From the NCBI GenBank assembly GCA_002372175.1, contig DFIS01000035.1, positions 1-10,739 of the forward strand: a stretch of DNA of 10,739 nt, written 5' to 3'. A program made the translations under genes and the position numbers. Shown piece by piece: positions 1 through 6,271 of this stretch. This stretch comes from Solobacterium sp. UBA3691. Lineage in GTDB: Bacteria; Bacillota_I; Bacilli_A; Erysipelotrichales; Erysipelotrichaceae. Under the pieces are notes generated by a model, which did not search any database, was not told the DNA's origin, and was given only the letters and a program-made list of their open reading frames with translations. Position 1 is the stretch's first letter; each line of letters begins with the position of its first letter.

Positions 1-1176
1 CGTCCCTGGAAGCTGGAAAAGGGGAAGAACTATGTCGTTACCCGCAACGGTACATCGGTGCTGGCATTCAAGATCGGCAGTGATCTCAGTGAACCCTGCC
101 TGCTGATGTCTGCCAGCCATACCGACTGTCCTTCCTTCAAGGTAAAACCCAACGCGGTGATCAGTGATGAACACTTCGCAAGACTGAATGTTGAACCCTA
201 CGGCGGACCGATCTACACACCGTGGGCAGACCGTCCGCTCTCGGTAGCCGGCAGAGTCATCGTACGTGAGGGTAACCGCATCGTTTCCCGCAATGTCAAT
301 GTCGAGAAGGATCTCTGTGTGATTCCGAATGTGGCGATCCACATGAACAGGGAAGTGAATGACGGCTTCAAGATGAATCCGCAGGTAGATCTTCTGCCGC
401 TGATCGCCGGTAAGAAGGACTTCTCGCTGAAGAAGTATCTGGCTGAGTATATCGGTATCGAAGAGGAAGATCTGCTGACCTTCGATCTGTTCCTCTATCC
501 CCGTACACCGGGCTTTATCTGGGGTCCTGAGGGTGAATATCTCTCTTCTCATCATCTGGATAACCTGGAGTGCGCATATACATCACTGCGTGCCTTTATC
601 GAGGGTAAGAACGATAAGAATATCAATGTCTATGCGTCATTTGATAACGAAGAGACAGGCTCCCGCACCAGACAGGGTGCAGCTTCCGACTTCCTGCGCA
701 TCAGTCTGCAGAAGATCGCCGATGCTCTGGATATCGATTATACGGAGCTGACAGCCAACTCGATGATGCTGAGCTGCGACAATGCCCACAGTGCGCATCC
801 GGCCCATCCCGAGAAGAACGATCCCACCAACCATACGTATATGAACAAGGGTATCGTCATTAAATACAATGCCAATCAGTCCTATACCAGTGACGGTCTT
901 TCAGCTGCGATCTTTACGACCCTGCTGAAGAAGGAAGATATCCCGTATCAGTACTTTACCAACCGTTCCGACATGCGCGGAGGCGGCACCCTGGGCAATA
1001 TCTCCAATACACAGGTATCCGTGCTTTCACTGGATATCGGTCTTCCGCAGCTGGCCATGCATTCACCGATGGAGACAGCCGGCACAAAGGATGTACAGAC
1101 GATGATCGACGGGATCAGAGCCTTCTACAATGCTCATATACAGCTGCTGGCAGATGGTTCCTACAGCGTAGAATGA
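1..1176 (+). CDS. M18 family metallo-aminopeptidase (aspartyl aminopeptidase-like), 5' end missing
   Basis: The frame is open from base 1, so the start lies upstream of the window; 391 residues are visible and family members are usually about 430-470, so roughly 40-70 are missing. M18 enzymes are cytoplasmic two-metal (zinc or cobalt) peptidases that remove N-terminal residues, often acidic, from peptides. Visible M18 hallmarks, in visible-residue numbering, are HTDCPSFKVKP (40-50) with metal ligand H40 and catalytic D42, the bridging-Asp motif HHLDN (D187), DNEETGSR (E217, E218), the ligand region SCDNAHSAHP (D260), and the C-terminal MHSPMETAG (H354). All expected ligands are present, so the enzyme is probably active. 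The stop is 1 nt before the kinase start, suggesting co-transcription and coupling. The family is confident; substrate preference cannot be read from the sequence. Confidence 0.93.
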   Translation, partial: RPWKLEKGKNYVVTRNGTSVLAFKIGSDLSEPCLLMSASHTDCPSFKVKPNAVISDEHFARLNVEPYGGPIYTPWADRPLSVAGRVIVREGNRIVSRNVNVEKDLCVIPNVAIHMNREVNDGFKMNPQVDLLPLIAGKKDFSLKKYLAEYIGIEEEDLLTFDLFLYPRTPGFIWGPEGEYLSSHHLDNLECAYTSLRAFIEGKNDKNINVYASFDNEETGSRTRQGAASDFLRISLQKIADALDIDYTELTANSMMLSCDNAHSAHPAHPEKNDPTNHTYMNKGIVIKYNANQSYTSDGLSAAIFTTLLKKEDIPYQYFTNRSDMRGGGTLGNISNTQVSVLSLDIGLPQLAMHSPMETAGTKDVQTMIDGIRAFYNAHIQLLADGSYSVE

Positions 1177-1177
1177 T

Positions 1178-2089
1178 ATGAAGGTACTGAATTTCGGTTC
1201 CCTGAATCTTGATCATATCTACCGGCTGGATCACTTTGTCAAAGCCGGAGAGACAGAGGCTTCCTTCGCTGTGGAGATCAAAGCCGGCGGTAAGGGCCTG
1301 AATCAGTCCATCGCACTGGCAAGAGCCGGTCTTGCGGTATATCATGCCGGATGCGTTGGAAAGGGCGGAGAGAGCCTGAAAACACTCCTGGCAGAGAACG
1401 GTGTAAATACAGACTGCCTGCAGGAAACAGATGAACTGCAGGGGACAGCCGTGATCCAGGTCGTACCTTCGGGAGAGAATGCGATCATTCTCTTTGCCGG
1501 AAGTAATGCCTGTGTGACACCGGAACAGGCTTCCGCAGTGCTGGATCAGTTCGGGGAAGGGGATATCCTCCTGCTGCAGAATGAGATCTCGTCACTGCCG
1601 GAGATCATTCATACAGCCCATGCGAAAGGCATGAAGATCATCCTGAATCCTTCACCGTACGATCAGGTGATCGAAGAGCTCGATCTTTCGTTACTGTCGT
1701 GGATCTTCGTCAACGAGACGGAGGCCCAGGCTCTGTGCAGAGAAACAGAGACAGAGAAGATCTTCAGCAGTATTCACGCCCGGTATCCGGAGTTATCGGT
1801 ATTACTGACCCTGGGGGCAGGCGGCAGTGCCGTCATGCGCATACAGGATGGTATGCCGGTATACTTCACGACTGAGGCATATACTGTCAGGGCTGTGGAT
1901 ACGACCGCTGCCGGCGATACCTATACAGGCTATTTCATTGCCTCATTACTGCAGGGATACAGCACACCGGAAGCGATGAGAAGAGCCGGAATTGCCTCCG
2001 GTATCGCCTGTACCAGGGAAGGAGCAGCACCCTCGATCCCGTATGCGGAAGAAGTAAACAGAGTATATGCGGAGATCAGTCATAACTGA
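1178..2089 (+). CDS. PfkB-family carbohydrate kinase, ribokinase-like
   Basis: A 303-residue protein of normal ribokinase-family length. It would transfer the ATP gamma-phosphate to a sugar or related hydroxyl compound in the cytoplasm. The N-terminal substrate motif AGGKGLNQ spans about 36-43, LNPSP lies at 156-160, the VNETEA motif at about 178-183, the GAGGSA segment at 213-218, and the PfkB signature DTTAAGDTYTGYF at 241-253 with catalytic base D247. TAAGD replaces the usual TGAGD, a mild variant. Start ATG 1178 is 1 nt after the aminopeptidase TGA and has no good Shine-Dalgarno sequence, so translation probably depends on re-initiation after the upstream gene. Ribose is the default guess from GGKGxNQ, but other PfkB substrates (nucleosides, deoxyribose, ketohexoses) cannot be excluded, and no ribose transporter or isomerase is adjacent. 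Confidence 0.9.
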   Translation: MKVLNFGSLNLDHIYRLDHFVKAGETEASFAVEIKAGGKGLNQSIALARAGLAVYHAGCVGKGGESLKTLLAENGVNTDCLQETDELQGTAVIQVVPSGENAIILFAGSNACVTPEQASAVLDQFGEGDILLLQNEISSLPEIIHTAHAKGMKIILNPSPYDQVIEELDLSLLSWIFVNETEAQALCRETETEKIFSSIHARYPELSVLLTLGAGGSAVMRIQDGMPVYFTTEAYTVRAVDTTAAGDTYTGYFIASLLQGYSTPEAMRRAGIASGIACTREGAAPSIPYAEEVNRVYAEISHN

Positions 2090-2141
2090 TCCTGACAGAA
2101 ATCATTGCCTTTACGAATCAACGGAAGAAGAGAAGAGAGAT

Positions 2142-2870
2142 ATGATGTACAGAAAACTGATCAGTGCAGCAGTATGCGTGCTGCTTGCCGGCTGCGGCAG
2201 TTCTTCTGCAGGCAGTACAGCACCGTCTGCAGAAACAGCACCGGCACCAACTGCGGAAGTAACACCCGCACCGACACCGGAGCCGACCCCCACACCGACA
2301 CCGGAACCGAAGACCTTCCTCGAGGAACAGGGTCTCACCATTACCCCGCAGGGGAATTTTGAGTATACAGCATGGGCGGAACAGGGAAAGTTCCCCATGC
2401 ATGCTTCATGTACGATCACGGAGGAGCCGGCGGAGACTGAAGGGTATAAGAAGGTCATTGCGACGATCACGTATGATGTGACTGATACCACCGGAGGGAT
2501 GATCTATACCAGAGAGTTTCCGTTTGACCGTTATACCGGGATTTGTTTTGATACGACCAATGAACTCTCAGAGGTGATCGGAAGCGGTGAAACGGAACTG
2601 ATCGAATCAGGTCTGACCGTTTCATACGCCGGCAAAGAATACCAGGTCGCATACACGTTCGAAAGGACAAACAACTGGCCTCAGCTGATCGTCAGGAATA
2701 CGGTTTTCTGCCCGCAGGATTACGACGGCACGGTGTTTGTTGTCAGATATGCGGATGATGAATCCAACGAACAGGATACGGCCCTTGACTGGACCGTCAT
2801 CCGTACGATCGATGAACTGCCGTACTACGATACAGTAGAAACGTTCTACTTCACGCTTACCGATCAGTGA
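2142..2870 (+). CDS. putative lipoprotein with Thr/Pro-rich linker, unknown function
   Basis: A 242-residue secreted lipoprotein. The N-terminus MMYRK, hydrophobic stretch about 7-16 and lipobox LAGC (C18) fit a signal peptidase II site, so the mature protein should be anchored to the outer face of the membrane. Residues 19-57 form a low-complexity linker rich in T, P, A and E (TPAPTPEPTPTPTPEP), as in cell-envelope proteins that must span the peptidoglycan. The remaining 185 residues look like a beta-rich globular domain with alternating polar and hydrophobic stretches and Cys at 90, 135 and 190; I recognise no family. ATG 2142 was chosen over an in-frame ATG 75 nt upstream because only it puts the signal peptide at the N-terminus, and a purine-rich AGAAGAGAGA (2131-2140) precedes it. 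ATG 2145 is equally possible. It lies 52 nt after the kinase gene with no terminator between. Confidence 0.8.
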   Translation: MMYRKLISAAVCVLLAGCGSSSAGSTAPSAETAPAPTAEVTPAPTPEPTPTPTPEPKTFLEEQGLTITPQGNFEYTAWAEQGKFPMHASCTITEEPAETEGYKKVIATITYDVTDTTGGMIYTREFPFDRYTGICFDTTNELSEVIGSGETELIESGLTVSYAGKEYQVAYTFERTNNWPQLIVRNTVFCPQDYDGTVFVVRYADDESNEQDTALDWTVIRTIDELPYYDTVETFYFTLTDQ

Positions 2871-2930
2871 TCAGCAGTAATCTCCGGAGAAACTGTGTCA
2901 CATCCTGCTTTACAGCGGTGTTTCCAGTAC

Positions 2931-2940
2931 GGAGGTGATC
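2931..2940 (+). promoter_or_regulatory. very strong Shine-Dalgarno sequence for the small lipoprotein
   Basis: GGAGGTGATC is perfectly complementary over 10 nt to the conserved 3' end of bacterial 16S rRNA (GATCACCTCC). It abuts ATG 2941 and leaves 5 nt (8 nt for ATG 2944) between the GGAGG core and the start. It also rules out the in-frame GTG at 2935 as the start, because that codon lies inside the site. Confidence 0.75.
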
Positions 2941-3456
2941 ATGATGAAGAAGATCCTGGCAGCTGTACTGTTATGTCTTACTGCCTGTACAGCAGAAGCT
3001 GCCGCACCGGCAGAGACACCGGAAATACCGGCAGAAACACCGGCGATACCGTTAACGCAGGACGTCACGGCAGAGCTTGACGGGATGACTGTCAGCCTGC
3101 AGATCCCGGAAGACTGGCAGGCAGTGACGGTACTGTCCTGCGGACCGCAGGAAAGCATCACCACCCTGCAGATCAGTCCGGATGGAAAAGAATGGCTGGA
3201 TATCTGCTGCACAGAAGACTTCGGGGTATGCGGCACCGGGCTGGAATCGAAGAAGGAAGTGCTGAATACATACAGCTGTACAGCCGGGTACTATGACGGG
3301 TGGAAACGCTTCAGCTGGATCCGCTTTGATGAACCGTATCAGAACCTGATGATCGCAAGACACGCGGAAGAGGGCGCAAACATCGACATGGATTCTGTGC
3401 CGGCGGCAGAGACGGAGATGTACATCCTGCAGACGCTGGAGATACAAAACAGATAG
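2941..3456 (+). CDS. putative small lipoprotein, unknown function
   Basis: A 171-residue secreted lipoprotein: MMKK start, hydrophobic core 5-15 and lipobox LTAC with C16 as the predicted lipidated residue. A short linker with two copies of PAETPxIP (about 23-37) follows, then a domain of about 130 residues with five further cysteines (67, 89, 90, 97, 113), including a CC pair. An odd number of cysteines is unusual for an extracellular domain. I recognise no family. The N-terminal half of the mature domain (LDGMTVSLQIPEDW) resembles the general style of small lipoprotein beta-domains, but that is only an impression. ATG 2941 (or 2944) was chosen because the RBS GGAGG at 2931-2935 overlaps the upstream in-frame GTG 2935. 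It follows the other lipoprotein by 70 nt and is closed by a terminator, so the two are probably co-transcribed. Confidence 0.78.
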   Translation: MMKKILAAVLLCLTACTAEAAAPAETPEIPAETPAIPLTQDVTAELDGMTVSLQIPEDWQAVTVLSCGPQESITTLQISPDGKEWLDICCTEDFGVCGTGLESKKEVLNTYSCTAGYYDGWKRFSWIRFDEPYQNLMIARHAEEGANIDMDSVPAAETEMYILQTLEIQNR

Positions 3457-3463
3457 TTTATAT

Positions 3464-3493
3464 AAGATCGCAGTGATTCTGTGATCTTTTCTT
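3464..3493 (+). terminator. intrinsic terminator after the lipoprotein pair
   Basis: Stem AGATCGCA (3465-3472) pairs with TGTGATCT (3480-3487), eight base pairs including one G-U, around the 7-nt loop GTGATTC. The T-rich run TTTTCTTT follows. It lies 8 nt after the stop of the small lipoprotein. The stem is AT-rich, so strength is uncertain. Confidence 0.6.
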
Positions 3494-3525
3494 TGGATAT
3501 ATAAATATATTGCATGATTATACTG

Positions 3526-3554
3526 TTGCGTACTGAAACTGTAACAGGTATGAT
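3526..3554 (+). promoter_or_regulatory. sigma-A-type promoter for the MATE transporter
   Basis: TTGCGT (3526-3531) and TATGAT (3549-3554) are separated by exactly 17 nt and sit in an AT-rich stretch between the lipoprotein terminator and the MATE gene. Predicted transcription start is near 3561, giving a 5' leader of about 34 nt with the AGGAGG RBS at 3582-3587. A second weak candidate, TATACT at 3519-3524, lacks a well-spaced -35 box. Confidence 0.55.
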
Positions 3555-3581
3555 TTGGGTGGCAATGACTAACAATTCTGC

Positions 3582-3587
3582 AGGAGG
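3582..3587 (+). promoter_or_regulatory. Shine-Dalgarno sequence fixing the MATE start
   Basis: AGGAGG lies 7 nt upstream of ATG 3595, the ideal distance. The upstream in-frame ATG at 3514 has no comparable site, so the shorter 477-residue protein is preferred. Confidence 0.8.
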
Positions 3588-3594
3588 AACTACT

Positions 3595-5028
3595 ATGGAT
3601 GATGCTAAACAAGCTGCCGCCCGCGAAAAAAGACGTAAGATGATGCTTGAAGATCCGATGATGAGGGTCATACCTGTCGTCGCGATCCCGATGATCATCT
3701 CTTCCGTGATCGATTCCCTCTACAATCTCGCTGATACATTCTTCGTCAGTCAGCTTGGCACCAGTGCTACGGCAGCGGTCGCTGTCAACGATTCCCTGAT
3801 GATGTTCCTGCGTGCGATCTCGATGGGTTTTGCGCTTGGTGCTGCCAGTTATATCTCCCGTCTGATGGGTGCCGGTGAGGATGACAAGGCATCCCGTGTC
3901 GGTACATCAACACTGTTTATCGGCGTTGCGTTTTCCCTGTGCTTCGGTCTTGTCTGTCTGACCCTGCGTTCACCGATCGTTGATATTCTCGGTGTTACCG
4001 CAGATGCCAAGAAATATTCGATGGACTACTCGTTCTGGATCCTGCTGGCTGCCCCGTTTACGACAGCTGAACTGATCATGAACCAGCTTCTTCGAAGTGA
4101 AGGCAGTACGACCCTGGCGATGATCGGTACCGTCTCCGGCTGTGTGCTGAATGTGTTCCTCGATCCTATTTTCATCAATGTCATGGGCTGGGAAGTTGCC
4201 GGTGCTGCCGGTGCTACTGCGCTGTCCAAGGTCGTCAGTGTGATCGTTCTGGCATATCCGTATTTCACGAAGAAGGCCATGCTGGAGGTCTCCCCGAAGA
4301 ACTTCAAACCGGATGCGGAGAGTGCTGCGGAAGTGGCCAGAATGGGTATTCCTGCCTTCCTGCGCATGAGTCTGATGAGTGTCGGCGGTGTTATCACCAA
4401 CAACGTCGCCAAGGCCTTTGGTACAGCTGTTCTTGCCGGTATCTCGGTTGCCAACAAGCTGTACAGATTCGTGGCTTCGATCATCATGGGCTTCTCCCAG
4501 GGCTTCGGACCGGTTGCCGGTTTCTGCTGGGGTGCCCGCAAGTATAAACGTGTCAAGGAAGCCTACTGGACGACGGTTAAGATCGGTGTGGTCGCCGGCG
4601 GTATCCTTGGTGCTCTGATGTTCATCTTCTCGCGTACACTGGTTGGTTTCTTCAATGCCGAAGCCAACGAGACGATGTATCTGATCGGTTCCTTAAAGAT
4701 CAGAGCCCTGTGTCTGGTACTGATCCCGCATGAGATCGTCATGATCACCAGCAACCTCTACCAGTCACTGGGACGTCCGATCGGCAACCTGGTGCTGTCG
4801 ATGTCGCGTCAGCTGATCTTCCTGATCCCGCTGGTGCTGATCCTGCCGCAGGTCTTCCCGCTGGTGGGACTGCCCGGGGAATACGGTCTTGCGATCGCTC
4901 AGGCTGCCTCCGACGGCTTCTCGTTCCTGTTCCTGGCGCTGCCTCTGGCAATACGTATCTTCCGGCAGATCGGCAACAGACCGGACGGGGCCGAACCGCC
5001 GTTTGCGTCGACCCGCAGATCCCGTTAA
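3595..5028 (+). CDS. MATE family multidrug/cation efflux transporter
   Basis: A 477-residue integral membrane protein, near the usual 440-480 length, with about 12 hydrophobic segments in two homologous halves. MATE pumps export cationic drugs, dyes or metabolites in exchange for sodium or protons. Diagnostic stretches are LYNLADTFFVSQLG (42-55) in the first helices, GFALGAASYISRLMGAG (78-94), LDPIFI (189-194), and the second-half counterparts AGISVANKLYRF (281-292) and GFSQGFGPVAGFCWGAR (299-315), with SLGRP (391-395) later. The N-terminal 18 residues are charged and cytoplasmic, and the C-terminal tail is basic. ATG 3595 was chosen over an upstream in-frame ATG (3514) because AGGAGG sits 7 nt before it and the predicted promoter overlaps the would-be extension. 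It stands alone with its own promoter and end signal. Substrate cannot be inferred. Confidence 0.94.
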   Translation: MDDAKQAAAREKRRKMMLEDPMMRVIPVVAIPMIISSVIDSLYNLADTFFVSQLGTSATAAVAVNDSLMMFLRAISMGFALGAASYISRLMGAGEDDKASRVGTSTLFIGVAFSLCFGLVCLTLRSPIVDILGVTADAKKYSMDYSFWILLAAPFTTAELIMNQLLRSEGSTTLAMIGTVSGCVLNVFLDPIFINVMGWEVAGAAGATALSKVVSVIVLAYPYFTKKAMLEVSPKNFKPDAESAAEVARMGIPAFLRMSLMSVGGVITNNVAKAFGTAVLAGISVANKLYRFVASIIMGFSQGFGPVAGFCWGARKYKRVKEAYWTTVKIGVVAGGILGALMFIFSRTLVGFFNAEANETMYLIGSLKIRALCLVLIPHEIVMITSNLYQSLGRPIGNLVLSMSRQLIFLIPLVLILPQVFPLVGLPGEYGLAIAQAASDGFSFLFLALPLAIRIFRQIGNRPDGAEPPFASTRRSR

Positions 5029-5034
5029 TACACG

Positions 5035-5058
5035 AAAGGGGAATGTACATTCCCCTTT
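5035..5058 (+). terminator. perfect 24-nt palindrome, possible (bidirectional) terminator
   Basis: AAAGGGGAATGT (5035-5046) is followed immediately by its exact reverse complement. As RNA it would fold into a stem of about 10 bp with a GUAC loop and ends in UUU. It starts 6 nt after the MATE stop, the right place for a terminator. The T-run is only three bases on each strand, so efficiency is uncertain. Being symmetrical, it could also stop minus-strand transcripts running past the ABC operon. Confidence 0.5.
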
Positions 5059-5106
5059 ATGCATATTCGGAAATAAAATTCAAGGCTGTGCAGTGATCTT
5101 GCACGG

Positions 5107-5115
5107 TGGTATAGT
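5107..5115 (+). promoter_or_regulatory. extended -10 promoter element almost on the start codon
   Basis: TGGTATAGT matches an extended -10 box (TGn plus TATAGT). A second overlapping TATAGT lies at 5115-5120. No convincing -35 is present (TGTGCA at 5087-5092 is the best at 17 nt spacing). Transcription would begin near 5121-5127, leaving essentially no 5' leader before ATG 5125. Flanking inverted repeats GTGCA/TGCAC (5088-5104) and ATAGT-C-ACTAT (5116-5126) could be operator-like. Confidence 0.4.
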
Positions 5116-5124
5116 ATAGTCACT

Positions 5125-5361
5125 ATGACAGAAGAGAACGGAACACTGCGTAAAAGAGGAATCAGGATCTCCCGGAATGAATCCGTACTGGATGCGATCC
5201 GCAGCGGTATACCGCACTGGATCCACGAGACCGTGGATGATGCGAGCTATATCGGCGGAAAGAAGTATCTGCGGGAATGTACATGCTCGGAGTGCGGTTT
5301 TAAGGTCAGCTTTGAGCGTCAGTACTGTCCTCACTGCGGTGTGAAGATGGTCAAATTCTAG
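5125..5361 (+). CDS. small zinc-ribbon protein, unknown function
   Basis: A 78-residue protein. The C-terminal third is a zinc ribbon: CSECG (C54, C57) and YCPHCG (C68, C71) form two CxxCG knuckles 10 residues apart, with an extra C52. Such Cys4 ribbons bind one zinc and usually stabilise nucleic-acid or protein contacts; the ending YCPHCGVKM is a style I associate with small phage and Firmicute zinc-ribbon proteins. The N-terminal half is basic then amphipathic (RKRGIRISRNESVLDAIRSG) and could be a helix; no domain recognised. There is no Shine-Dalgarno sequence near ATG 5125 and the -10 box is only 9 nt upstream, so a leaderless mRNA is plausible. The last 11 nt overlap the end of the convergent ABC ATPase gene. 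Coding status is supported by the motif and the downstream terminator; function is unknown. Confidence 0.72.
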   Translation: MTEENGTLRKRGIRISRNESVLDAIRSGIPHWIHETVDDASYIGGKKYLRECTCSECGFKVSFERQYCPHCGVKMVKF

Positions 5362-6271
5362 ACATATATTTGTCGATATAACCGGAATAGATACAGGCAC
5401 AGAGATGATCTGTGTCTTTCTTTTTTAACGGTATATCTTCCGTATAGCAGTCCTTCTCCGCAAACGGACATCTGTATGCGAATACACATCCTGCGGGATT
5501 GACGGCTTCCTCTGTCTTTACGGGGATATCCGGGTGAGAGTCAAAGGGTCCCGGTACGGCACTGAGCAGGAATCTCGTATAGGGGTGCAGGGGATGCTCA
5601 GCGATGGTTCTGGCCGGGGCTGTTTCGACGATCTTTCCGCGGTACATGATGGCGATCCTGTCGGCGATATGCCTGACGACCGCAAGATCATGCGAGATAA
5701 ACAGGTATGCCAGTCCCTGTTCCTCCTGCAGCTCTTCCAGCAGCGAGATGATCTTGGACTGATAGGAGACATCAAGAGCGGATACAGGCTCATCACAGAC
5801 GATGAATTCGGGGTTCATGGCCAGGGCTCTGGCAATGCCTGCCCGCTGCAGCTGTCCGCCCGACAGTTCGTGGGGATAGCGGTATTTCTCAGCCGGTGTG
5901 AGACCGACTCTGGCCATCAGTTCATCGACTTTCTTTTTATCTCTGCAGGCTTCGAGAATGATCTTCTCGACGGTATAGCCGGGATCTGCCGAGTTGTAGG
6001 GATCCTGGAAGATGATCTGCATCTTCTCCCTGCCGGGGAATTTCTTCCTGCCGGTGATGTTCTGTCCCTTCCAGAGGATCTCGCCGCCGTCTGCCTGAAT
6101 GAGGCCGAGAACGGTCCTGCCGAGGGTGGTCTTCCCGCAGCCGGATTCACCGACGATGCCCAGTGTTTCGCCTTTCTTCAGCGTGAAAGACACGCCGTCC
6201 ACGGCCTTTACGGAACCATGGTCGGCATGGAATGTCTTGTGCAGATCTTTTACTTCCAGCAGTATGCTCAC
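5351..6271 (-). CDS. dppF: Dpp/Opp-type ABC transporter ATP-binding protein (DppF/OppF-like)
   Basis: A 306-residue cytoplasmic ATPase, second nucleotide-binding subunit of a peptide/nickel-type importer. Motifs: Walker A GESGCGKTT (41-49), Q-loop IFQD (Q89), signature LSGGQ (136-140), Walker B FIVCDE (156-161), D-loop SALD, and H-loop SHD (H194). The C-terminus has the oligopeptide-transporter extension: HPLHPYTRFLLSAVP (226-240) and a cysteine cluster (262, 268, 275, 291, 293) typical of DppF/OppF tails. The stretch between Q-loop and signature is about 11 residues shorter than in the partner ATPase. Start GTG 6271 is set by a 4-nt GTGA overlap with the upstream gene's stop and a GGAGA RBS at 6279-6283. 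Its 3' end carries the opposite-strand terminator of the zinc-ribbon gene. The gene symbol is by family analogy; substrate is not proven. Confidence 0.9.
   Translation of the reverse strand: MSILLEVKDLHKTFHADHGSVKAVDGVSFTLKKGETLGIVGESGCGKTTLGRTVLGLIQADGGEILWKGQNITGRKKFPGREKMQIIFQDPYNSADPGYTVEKIILEACRDKKKVDELMARVGLTPAEKYRYPHELSGGQLQRAGIARALAMNPEFIVCDEPVSALDVSYQSKIISLLEELQEEQGLAYLFISHDLAVVRHIADRIAIMYRGKIVETAPARTIAEHPLHPYTRFLLSAVPGPFDSHPDIPVKTEEAVNPAGCVFAYRCPFAEKDCYTEDIPLKKKDTDHLCACIYSGYIDKYMSRI
5396..5426 (+). terminator. intrinsic terminator of the zinc-ribbon gene, inside dppF
   Basis: GGCACAGA (5396-5403) pairs with TCTGTGTC (5409-5416), eight base pairs including one G-U, around loop GATGA. 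TTTCTTTTTT (5417-5426) follows. It lies 34 nt after the zinc-ribbon stop. On the opposite strand the same bases encode the C-terminal KKKDTDHLCA region of the ABC ATPase, so the signal is embedded in coding sequence. Confidence 0.75.

Noticed and set aside
2067..2141. 25-codon upstream extension of the first lipoprotein
   Set aside because: It would bury the signal peptide and lipobox behind a charged N-terminus and overlaps the end of the kinase gene.
2255..2315. Tandem repeat of ACACCGAC-type units in the first lipoprotein gene
   Set aside because: It simply encodes the Thr/Pro/Glu linker and shows no sign of being a separate repeat element.
3514..3594. 27-codon upstream extension of the MATE protein from ATG 3514
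   Set aside because: The extension overlaps the predicted promoter, has no RBS, and adds residues atypical for the family; AGGAGG before 3595 decides the start.
5361..5374. GACA/TGTC hairpin just after the zinc-ribbon stop
   Set aside because: The stem is only 4 bp with no T run; the hairpin at 5396-5426 is a far better terminator.
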